This document shows, in pieces, positions 23,676 through 30,556 of a DNA stretch of 51,044 bases. Made by a program: the position numbers and the translations under genes. The notes under the pieces are model-generated. The model saw only the letters and a list, made by a program, of their open reading frames with translations. It did not search any database and was not told the origin of the DNA. Numbering within the stretch: position 1 is the stretch's first letter; each line of letters opens with the position of its first letter. Location of the stretch: assembly GCA_947627565.1 (NCBI GenBank), contig CANQWO010000011.1:1-51044 (forward strand), in the 5' to 3' direction. Source of the DNA: an uncultured Clostridia bacterium. Lineage in GTDB: Bacteria; Bacillota; Clostridia; Christensenellales; Borkfalkiaceae.

Positions 23676-25181
23676 ATGACTGAAAAAGATTTTATGGCGC
23701 TGAAAAACGGGACCGACGTCCGCGGAACGGCCATTGCGTCGGCGGACAGCCCCGTCACCCTCACAGACGAGGCCGTGACAAGGATCGCTTCCGCGTTTCT
23801 CGTCTGGGTGACGGCAAAAACGGGCAACCCGCATCCCGTCATCGCGGTCGGACACGATTCGCGGATCTCGGCGGGGCGCATTTCGGACGCGGTCACGCGC
23901 GGGATCACCGCGTGCGGCGGCAACGTCGTGCTGACGGGCCTCTCCTCGACGCCCTCGATGTTCATGCTCCTCAAGGATGACTTCGGCGCGGACGCCTCGG
24001 TCATGATCACGGCCAGCCATCTGCCGCGGGAGAAAAACGGGCTCAAATTCTTCGTCCCCGAGGGCGGGCTCGAGGGCAGCGACATCGCGGAAGTTCTGCG
24101 CATCGCGGCGCTCGGCGTCTTTCCCGAGGGCGGGGGAACGGTCACAAAGAGGAGCTATATCGAAAAGTACGCCGCCGATCTCGTGGAAAAGGTGCAAAAG
24201 GCGACGGGCGAGGCGCAGCCGCTCGCGGGCAAACGCATCCTCGTGGACGCGGGCAACGGCGCGGGCGGATTCTATGTCGATCTCGTTTTGAAGCCCCTCG
24301 GCGCGGACACGGTGGGCTCGCAATTCCTCGAACCCGACGGCAACTTCCCCAACCACATCCCCAATCCCGAAAATAAGGACGCGATGAGATCGGTCTCCGA
24401 GGCCGTTCTGCGCAACCACGCCGATTTCGGCATCATCTTCGATACCGACGTCGACCGCGCGGGCGCCGTCGCGCCCGACGGGGAGGAGATCAACCGCAAC
24501 CGCCTCATCGCCCTCATCTCCGCCATCTTGCTGAAGGAGCGGACGGGCGCCTATATCGTCACCGATTCCGTCACGAGCGACGGGTTGGCGGCGTTCATCA
24601 AGGCGCACGGCGGCATCCATCACCGCTTCAAGCGCGGCTATAAAAACGTCATCAACGAGAGCAAGCGGCTGAATGCCGAGGGAAATTATTCTCCGCTCGC
24701 CATCGAGACGAGCGGCCATGCCGCGCTCAAGGAGAACTATTTCCTCGACGACGGCGCCTATCTCGTCACCAGGCTGCTCATCGCCCTCGCCACGGCGAGC
24801 AAGGAGGGAAAAAATCTTCTCTCGCTCATCGACGATCTCCCGGAGCCCAAGGAGGCCGACGAGATCCGGCTCACCTTCGCGCCCGGCTGCGACTACAAAG
24901 CGCTCGGGGCCGAGGTCATCCGCGATTTCGGCGCCTATGCCATCGCCAAGCCCTATCTCTCCCTCGCGCCCGATAACTACGAGGGCGTCAGAGTCAACTT
25001 CGACAAGGCGCACGGCGACGGCTGGGTGCTCGTGCGCATGAGTCTGCACGAGCCCATCATGCCCATCAACGCCGAATCCAACACGGCGGGCGGCAACAAG
25101 CTCATCCTCAAAGAACTCTATTCTTTCCTCAAGGAATACCCCTATCTCAACTGCGAACCGCTCGAAAAGCGCGTCAAATAA
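23676..25181 (+). CDS. Phosphomannomutase/phosphoglucomutase
   Basis: A 501-residue alpha-D-phosphohexomutase. MITASHLP (~111-118) contains the phosphoserine (S114), FDTDVDRAGAV (~255-265) the magnesium ligands, and AIETSGHAALKENYFLDD the sugar-binding loop of domain 3. The C-terminal domain 4 carries the phosphate-binding residues. It interconverts hexose 1- and 6-phosphates for polysaccharide or glycogen metabolism; which hexose cannot be decided. GAGGGGGAACT precedes the start. Transketolase follows after 25 bases and is probably co-transcribed. Confidence 0.93.
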   Translation: MTEKDFMALKNGTDVRGTAIASADSPVTLTDEAVTRIASAFLVWVTAKTGNPHPVIAVGHDSRISAGRISDAVTRGITACGGNVVLTGLSSTPSMFMLLKDDFGADASVMITASHLPREKNGLKFFVPEGGLEGSDIAEVLRIAALGVFPEGGGTVTKRSYIEKYAADLVEKVQKATGEAQPLAGKRILVDAGNGAGGFYVDLVLKPLGADTVGSQFLEPDGNFPNHIPNPENKDAMRSVSEAVLRNHADFGIIFDTDVDRAGAVAPDGEEINRNRLIALISAILLKERTGAYIVTDSVTSDGLAAFIKAHGGIHHRFKRGYKNVINESKRLNAEGNYSPLAIETSGHAALKENYFLDDGAYLVTRLLIALATASKEGKNLLSLIDDLPEPKEADEIRLTFAPGCDYKALGAEVIRDFGAYAIAKPYLSLAPDNYEGVRVNFDKAHGDGWVLVRMSLHEPIMPINAESNTAGGNKLILKELYSFLKEYPYLNCEPLEKRVK

Positions 25182-25206
25182 AAATTCAAAGGAGTGTGAA
25201 AATATC

Positions 25207-27195
25207 ATGAAACAGACGACCATCAATGCCATCCGCATCCTCTCGGCGGAAGCCATCCAGAAGGCGAACTCGGGCCACCCCGGCCTTCCGCTCGGCTCCG
25301 CCCCCATTGCGTATACGCTCTGGCAAAACTTTTTGAAGTTCAACAATAAGGACCCGAAGTGGGACGACCGCGACCGCTTCGTGCTCTCCGCCGGCCACGG
25401 CTCCATGCTCAACTATTCCCTCCTCTATCTCTATGGCTTCGGTCTCAAGATCGAGGACCTCGAAAACTTCCGCCAGCTCGGCTCCAAGACGCCCGGGCAC
25501 CCCGAATACGGCCACACCGTCGGCATCGAGACCACGACGGGCCCGCTCGGACAGGGCATCGCGAACGCCGTCGGCATGGCGGTCGCCGAAGCGCACCTCG
25601 CCGCCCAATTCAACCGCGAGGGCTTCCCCGTCGTCGATCACTATACCTATGCGCTCGTCGGCGACGGCTGCCTCGAAGAGGGCATCTCCTACGAGGCCTG
25701 CTCCTTCGCCGGCACCCATGAGCTCGGCAAGCTCATCGTCTTCTACGACGACAACGACATCACCATCGAGGGCAATACCGACATCACGTTCAAGGAGGAC
25801 GTCGGCGCGCGCTTCAAGGCGCAGAACTGGCAGGTGCTCCACGTTGACCTCGTCGCCAATCCCGACAACGTCACGATGATCGCGAACGCCATCCGTAAGG
25901 CGCAGAAGGAGACCAAAAAGCCCTCCCTCATCATCTGCAAGACCAAGATCGGCTACGGGACGCCGCTCGAGGGCAGCCACAAGTGCCACGGTTCCCCGCT
26001 CGGCGCGGAAAATCTGCAAAAGACCAAGGAAAAGCTCGGCTGGACGTGGGCGCCCTTCGAGGTCCCCGCGGAAGTGCTGAAACATACCGCCACCGCGGGA
26101 AGACGGGGCGCAAAGCGCGAGCGCGCGTGGAAGGCCATGTTCGCGGAGTATGCAAAGCAGTATCCCGAACTCGCGGCGGAATACAAGAGCGCCATGAAGG
26201 GCGAACTGCCCGACCTCACCAAGGTCGAAGCGCTCTTCCAATGGGAGAAGCCCATGGCGACCCGCCAGACGTCGGCCGCCGTGCTCCAACAGATCGCCGC
26301 ACGCGTGCCCTCCCTCATGGGCGGCTCGGCCGACCTCGCGCCCTCCAACCTCTCCGACATGAAGAATACGGACGCCGTCACCTACGGCGATTTCGGCCCC
26401 GGCAACTATGCGGGGAGAAATATGCACTTCGGCATCCGCGAGCATGCGATGGCCGCCATCACCAACGGCATGCAGCTCCACGGCGGCATCCATGCCTACT
26501 GCGCAACCTTCTTCATCTTCTCCGACTACTGCAAACATGCGATGCGCCTCTCCGCGCTCATGAATATCCCCGTCATCTACATTTTGACGCACGACTCCAT
26601 CGGCGTCGGCGAAGACGGGCCGACGCATGAGCCCGTCGAACAGCTCATCGCGCTCCGCTCCATCCCCAACATGAAGGTCTACCGTCCCGCGGACGGCAAG
26701 GAGACGGCCGCGGCCTGGATCTCCGCGCTCACCGGGAAGAGCCCCACCGCGCTCGTCCTCACCCGCCAGAATCTTCCGCAATACGCGGGCAGCGGGCTCG
26801 ACGCGCTCAAGGGCGGGTATGTACTCGAGGACTGCAAGGGCAAACCCGACGTCCTTCTGATCGCCAGCGGTTCGGAAGTGGAACAGTGCGTCGGCGCAAA
26901 GGCGGAGCTCGAGAAAGAGGGCATCAAGGCCCGCGTCATCTCCATGCCTTGCTTCGAGGAATTTGAGAAACAGAGCGCGGTCTATCGCGAACGCGTCATG
27001 CCGTCTTCCGTCAAGGCGCGCGTCTGCGTCGAAGCGGGCAGCCCGTATAGCTGGTACAAATACGCCGGCGACAAGGGAGAGATCATCGCGATGGAGACGT
27101 TCGGTGCAAGCGGCCCCGCGCCCCTTCTCTTCAAGAAGTTCGGCTTCACCGTCGAAAACATCGTCGAGAAGGCGAAGATCAGCCTCGCCAAGTAA
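25207..27195 (+). CDS. tkt: Transketolase
   Basis: A full-length 662-residue thiamine-diphosphate enzyme. NSGHPGLPLG, LSAGHGSMLNYSLLYLYG, GPLGQGIANAVGMA and GDGCLEEG...NDITIEG form the ThDP- and metal-binding N-domain, GIREHAMAAITNGMQLHGG the catalytic glutamate in the pyrimidine domain, and LTHDSIGVGEDGPTHEPVEQL a transketolase signature. It transfers two-carbon units in the non-oxidative pentose phosphate pathway. AAAGGAG precedes ATG 25207; a strong terminator follows. Confidence 0.97.
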   Translation: MKQTTINAIRILSAEAIQKANSGHPGLPLGSAPIAYTLWQNFLKFNNKDPKWDDRDRFVLSAGHGSMLNYSLLYLYGFGLKIEDLENFRQLGSKTPGHPEYGHTVGIETTTGPLGQGIANAVGMAVAEAHLAAQFNREGFPVVDHYTYALVGDGCLEEGISYEACSFAGTHELGKLIVFYDDNDITIEGNTDITFKEDVGARFKAQNWQVLHVDLVANPDNVTMIANAIRKAQKETKKPSLIICKTKIGYGTPLEGSHKCHGSPLGAENLQKTKEKLGWTWAPFEVPAEVLKHTATAGRRGAKRERAWKAMFAEYAKQYPELAAEYKSAMKGELPDLTKVEALFQWEKPMATRQTSAAVLQQIAARVPSLMGGSADLAPSNLSDMKNTDAVTYGDFGPGNYAGRNMHFGIREHAMAAITNGMQLHGGIHAYCATFFIFSDYCKHAMRLSALMNIPVIYILTHDSIGVGEDGPTHEPVEQLIALRSIPNMKVYRPADGKETAAAWISALTGKSPTALVLTRQNLPQYAGSGLDALKGGYVLEDCKGKPDVLLIASGSEVEQCVGAKAELEKEGIKARVISMPCFEEFEKQSAVYRERVMPSSVKARVCVEAGSPYSWYKYAGDKGEIIAMETFGASGPAPLLFKKFGFTVENIVEKAKISLAK

Positions 27196-27210
27196 GTTTC
27201 AGACAATCCG

Positions 27211-27244
27211 AAAAGGAGCTGTCCCCTGCGGGACGGCTCCTTTT
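27211..27244 (+). terminator. tkt terminator
   Basis: AAAAGGAGCTGTCCC and GGGACGGCTCCTTTT form a 15-pair stem (one G-T) with a CTGC loop. Confidence 0.9.
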
Positions 27245-27298
27245 GCGATATGCCGCAATGTTTTGAAAGTTGTCGTTTTCAAACGACAGCGAGGGGTC

Positions 27299-27342
27299 GA
27301 TCGCAGACATGCCCCCATCGTTTTATGTCATATGCCCCTTTT
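27299..27342 (+). repeat. Dispersed intergenic repeat, copy 5
   Basis: Begins GATCGCAGACATGCCCCC, identical in its first 18 bases to copy 1, with shared TTTTATGT and TTTT blocks further on. It lies between the tkt terminator and the leaderless promoter; nothing else is seen in 27245-27400 except a GTCGTTT/AAACGAC hairpin. Confidence 0.65.
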
Positions 27343-27400
27343 CAGCCTCACATCTCCGCCCGCCCGTCTCCCGCTTTGGGAACTTTCTTGATGCGATCCA

Positions 27401-27435
27401 TTGACAAACGGGGGGTTGCGTCGTATAATAAAATC
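27401..27435 (+). promoter_or_regulatory. Consensus promoter for a leaderless mRNA
   Basis: TTGACA (27401-27406) and TATAAT (27424-27429), 17 bases apart, followed by AAAATC and ATG 27436. Transcription should start at or next to the start codon. Confidence 0.88.
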
Positions 27436-28170
27436 ATGAAGTTTTCCGTCATCGGTTGGACGAATTACGAAAACGAGAGATACCCCGAGCACCGGGGCGA
27501 TTTCGGCGCAGTGGAGTCCGCCGTTGAAGACGCGATCCGCGCGGGCGGATACCGCTTCGGCGGCGACACGCATCAGGGCGCGGAGACGGGTACGCCCGTC
27601 TTAAACGACGGGACGCGGGCCTGTTTTTCCTATCGCGAATGGGGCTCGGTCATGGCGGAGGCCCTCTCCCTCTATGACAAAGACGGTCTGAACTACATGG
27701 AGTGGTATATGGACCTCGAAAAAGTCCTCTTGGGGGACGTCGAGCTCGTGCTTCCGCCCAAAGGGATCGACCGTTCGCGCATCGTGGCGCGCAGGGACCT
27801 CGCCGAGGATTTCCCCGTCGCCGTTTGTCCCGCCGCGCTCGAAGCGATCGCCGCGGGGCATAAGGCCGTCGTCTTCTTCCCGAAAGAGGGGGAATACGAC
27901 CGCATTTGCCGCGACGATCTTCTCACCTTTCGGGCGGAGGAGCGGGTCTGCCGCGGACATGTCACGCGGACGGAAGTCTTCGCCTACCGCACGCTCTTCC
28001 AAGATAGAGGCGGGCCGGACGCGAACGACGCCGCACGGGCGGTCAAGCGGGCGCGCTTCGGCCCGATCCAAACGCCCGAACAGCTCGGCAAATGCTTTTT
28101 CGAAGCGTTTCCCGAGGCGGAACAGCCATGCTGGGTGCTCGCCGTCTCGTTCCGCACCGAAAAGCGTTGA
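27436..28170 (+). CDS. Hypothetical protein, probably leaderless
   Basis: A 244-residue protein starting MKFSVIGWTNYENERYPEHR. I recognise no family. It has no signal peptide or membrane segment, and it is rich in charged residues with several aromatic pairs (NYMEWYMDLEKVLLG). Residues ~45-60 (YRFGGDTHQGAETGTPVLND) look like a compact loop-rich enzyme region. An in-frame ATG upstream at 27250 is before the promoter and rejected. It is first in a run of four plus-strand genes (unknown, lipase-like, DUF1295, nitroreductase). Confidence 0.75.
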   Translation: MKFSVIGWTNYENERYPEHRGDFGAVESAVEDAIRAGGYRFGGDTHQGAETGTPVLNDGTRACFSYREWGSVMAEALSLYDKDGLNYMEWYMDLEKVLLGDVELVLPPKGIDRSRIVARRDLAEDFPVAVCPAALEAIAAGHKAVVFFPKEGEYDRICRDDLLTFRAEERVCRGHVTRTEVFAYRTLFQDRGGPDANDAARAVKRARFGPIQTPEQLGKCFFEAFPEAEQPCWVLAVSFRTEKR

Positions 28171-28254
28171 ATCTTTGCCCCGCTGCATCGCCAAAAAAGT
28201 TGCGGCAATGCGGCCGCGCGCATGCGGCCCCACTGAATTTTCTGTTTCTGCGTT

Positions 28255-29034
28255 ATGGCAACCAAATATCCCATTGTCCTCGTACACGGGATCGTGTTGA
28301 AGGATATCGCCTTTGTCCGCGCATTCGGGAGGATCGGGCGGACGCTCGAAGAGGCGGGCAACACCGTCTTTACCGCCGATACCGACGGCTTCGGCACGAT
28401 CGAAACCAACGCGCTCCAGCTCAAGGAGCATATTTTGCGCGTACTCGAAGAGACGAGCGCGGAGAAAGTCGACCTCATCGCGCATTCCAAGGGCGGGCTT
28501 GACGCGAAATACATGCTCTGCCGCCTCGGCATGGCGGACAGGGTCGCCTCGCTCACGACGCTCTCGACGCCCCATCACGGCGCCGAAATCGCGACGCGGA
28601 TCCTGCGTCTTCCGGGGCCCGTCACGAAATTTCTCGCCTTCTGGATCGACCTGTGGTACCGCATCTTCCGCGACAGACATCCCGATTCGCTCGCCGTATG
28701 CAGGGAGCTGCAGGCGTCGCCCAATGCGGCGATCGACGGGCTCACCGTGCCCGCGGAGGTATACTGCCAGAGCTACTCGGCGACGCTGGAGCGAAGCCGC
28801 GACGATTTCATCATGGGCATTCCCTTTGCGTTCACCAAGCGCTGCGAGAGCGGGCCCTCCGACGGGCTCGTCTCGGTGGAGTCGGCGCAATTCGCCAACT
28901 ATCGCGGCGACGCCTTTGCGGAGTCCCTCTCCCATTCGGAACTCGCGGGGTACAGTCTCAAAAAGCGCAAGCGGGCGCGCGTCTGCGCCTTCTATCGCAA
29001 ACTCGCCGAAGAGCTTGCGGAACTCGGATTTTAA
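28255..29034 (+). CDS. Lipase-like alpha/beta hydrolase
   Basis: A 259-residue hydrolase. PIVLVHGI (6-13) gives the oxyanion strand, LIAHSKGGLDAKYM (~74-87) the nucleophile elbow with Ser78 (AHSKG, as in triacylglycerol lipases), LSTPHHGAEIA the typical following loop, SGPSDGLVS the catalytic aspartate and SHSEL the histidine. It has no signal peptide, so it may act inside the cell. No ribosome site is seen before ATG 28255 and the 84-base gap upstream is GC-rich with a GCGGCC hairpin, so the start is less certain than for its neighbours. Confidence 0.85.
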   Translation: MATKYPIVLVHGIVLKDIAFVRAFGRIGRTLEEAGNTVFTADTDGFGTIETNALQLKEHILRVLEETSAEKVDLIAHSKGGLDAKYMLCRLGMADRVASLTTLSTPHHGAEIATRILRLPGPVTKFLAFWIDLWYRIFRDRHPDSLAVCRELQASPNAAIDGLTVPAEVYCQSYSATLERSRDDFIMGIPFAFTKRCESGPSDGLVSVESAQFANYRGDAFAESLSHSELAGYSLKKRKRARVCAFYRKLAEELAELGF

Positions 29035-29052
29035 CTTCGGAAAGGAGTCATT

Positions 29053-29934
29053 ATGCGATCGATACACAGCAGAACATGGAGCTACGTCATCCTTGCCGCC
29101 GTCTACGCCGTTGCGGGCGCGGCGGGCGTCTTGACCTACCTCCTTCTCCCCCTCCCCTTCTGGCTTTCGCTTCTCATCGCGGACGTCGTTTCCACCGTCG
29201 TCACCTTTGTATTCAGCCTGATCTTCCGGAACGCCTCCGTCTACGACCCCTATTGGAGCGTTCAGCCCATCGTCATTCTCGTCGCCTACGCGATCTGCAC
29301 GCGCCCTACCGCGGCGACGGTCCTGCCGCTCGTCGCCGTGCTCGTCTGGGGGATCCGCCTCACGGCCAACTGGGCATACACGTTCCACGGGCTCGACCAT
29401 CAGGATTGGCGCTATACCATGCTCGCGGAGAAAACGGGCAAGGCCTATTTTCTCGTCAATTTCATCGGCATCCACATGGTCCCCACCCTCGTCGTCTACG
29501 GCTGCGTGCTGCCCGCCGTCTTCACGACGGTCCTCAGCCCCGCCTTCAACGCAGGGAGCGCGGTCTTCTTCGCCGGGTCCCTTCTCTTCGTGCTATTGCA
29601 GGGGACGGCGGACGTCGAGATGCACCGCTACCGCAAAAACCGCACGGGCAACTTCATCCGCACGGGGCTGTGGAAATACGCCCGCCATCCCAACTATCTC
29701 GGCGAGATCGGGATGTGGTGGTGCGTGGGGCTCGCGGCGGTCTGTCTCATGCCCGAACGGTGGTATCTGCTCGCGGGCGCCCTCGCAAATACGCTGCTCT
29801 TCGTCTTCGTGAGCGTACCCCTCGCCGACGGACGGCAGGCGCGCAAGGAGGGATTCGAGGATTACAAGCGCAATACGCGCGTCTTCCTCCCCATCTATAA
29901 AAAACAAAAATCGCCCCAAAACGGGGCGCAATGA
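29053..29934 (+). CDS. DUF1295 / steroid 5-alpha-reductase-like membrane protein
   Basis: A 293-residue membrane protein with about seven hydrophobic segments. The C-terminal half has the family signature: TADVEMHRYRKNRTGNFIRTGLWKYARHPNYLGEIGMWWCVGL (residues ~190-235), which resembles the NADPH-binding end of steroid 5-alpha reductases and isoprenylcysteine methyltransferases. Substrates of DUF1295 proteins are unknown, probably lipids. AAAGGAG precedes the start, 18 bases after the lipase-like gene, consistent with a shared lipid-related role. Confidence 0.88.
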   Translation: MRSIHSRTWSYVILAAVYAVAGAAGVLTYLLLPLPFWLSLLIADVVSTVVTFVFSLIFRNASVYDPYWSVQPIVILVAYAICTRPTAATVLPLVAVLVWGIRLTANWAYTFHGLDHQDWRYTMLAEKTGKAYFLVNFIGIHMVPTLVVYGCVLPAVFTTVLSPAFNAGSAVFFAGSLLFVLLQGTADVEMHRYRKNRTGNFIRTGLWKYARHPNYLGEIGMWWCVGLAAVCLMPERWYLLAGALANTLLFVFVSVPLADGRQARKEGFEDYKRNTRVFLPIYKKQKSPQNGAQ

Positions 29935-29944
29935 AGGAGCGGTC

Positions 29945-30484
29945 ATGAACATCCAAGAGTTGGAAAAATTGTATTTACAACGGCAAAGCTGCAGGGAGTT
30001 CTCGGACATGGTAGTGCCCAATGAGGTCATTTGCGAGATTTGCAGGGTCGCACTGCTCGCGCCGTCGGCCATGAACGCCCAGCCGTGGCAGCTCATCGCC
30101 GTGACCGGAGAAAAGAAGCAGGCAGTTTTGGCGGCCATTCAGCACCTCGGGATGAACAAGTTCGCGAGCAAGGCTTCCGCCATCATCGTCGTCGCCGAGG
30201 GAAAGAACGGCGGACTGATGAAGGTCGGCGCGGCATTCAAAGAGAACGAGTTCGTCCGGAACGATCTCGGCATCCTGACCGCGCACCTCGTGCTTGCGGC
30301 GGAGGCCGCGGGGCTCGGGAGCTGCATCATCGGCTGGCGCAACGAAGCCAAACTCCGCGAGGCGCTCGGGCTCGGCAAAAACGTCAAAATTCCCGAAGTC
30401 GTCGCCGTCGGCTATCCTGCGGAGGGCTACCCCGTCCGCGAAAAGAAGCGCAAGGAGCTCGGCGAGGTCTTCCGATTGATCTGA
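29945..30484 (+). CDS. Nitroreductase family flavoprotein
   Basis: A 179-residue FMN enzyme. RQSCREFSDMVVPNEVICEIC (~13-33) has the FMN-phosphate-binding arginines, APSAMNAQPWQLIAVTG the ribityl-binding loop, and AAEAAGLGSCIIGW the C-terminal flavin contact. The family reduces nitro compounds, quinones or enones with NAD(P)H; the substrate here is unknown. It begins 10 bases after the DUF1295 gene behind AAGGAGCGGTC and ends the operon at a 22-pair terminator. Confidence 0.92.
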   Translation: MNIQELEKLYLQRQSCREFSDMVVPNEVICEICRVALLAPSAMNAQPWQLIAVTGEKKQAVLAAIQHLGMNKFASKASAIIVVAEGKNGGLMKVGAAFKENEFVRNDLGILTAHLVLAAEAAGLGSCIIGWRNEAKLREALGLGKNVKIPEVVAVGYPAEGYPVREKKRKELGEVFRLI

Positions 30485-30502
30485 GCCCTGCGTTTGAACC
30501 GT

Positions 30503-30550
30503 GCAAAAGAGCCCGCCCCGCTTGCAAGCAAGCGGGGCGGGCTCTTTTGC
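30503..30550. terminator. Bidirectional terminator, 22-pair stem
   Basis: Two perfectly complementary 22-base arms (GCAAAAGAGCCCG onwards) around a CAAG loop, placed between the convergent nitroreductase and P-type ATPase genes. TTTT lies within the outer part of both arms. Confidence 0.92.
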
Positions 30551-30556
30551 GGCCGA

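Noticed and set aside
23481-25412. Upstream extension of the degV frame by more than 600 codons
   Set aside because: It is antisense to the phosphohexomutase gene and lies beyond the degV promoter and ribosome site.
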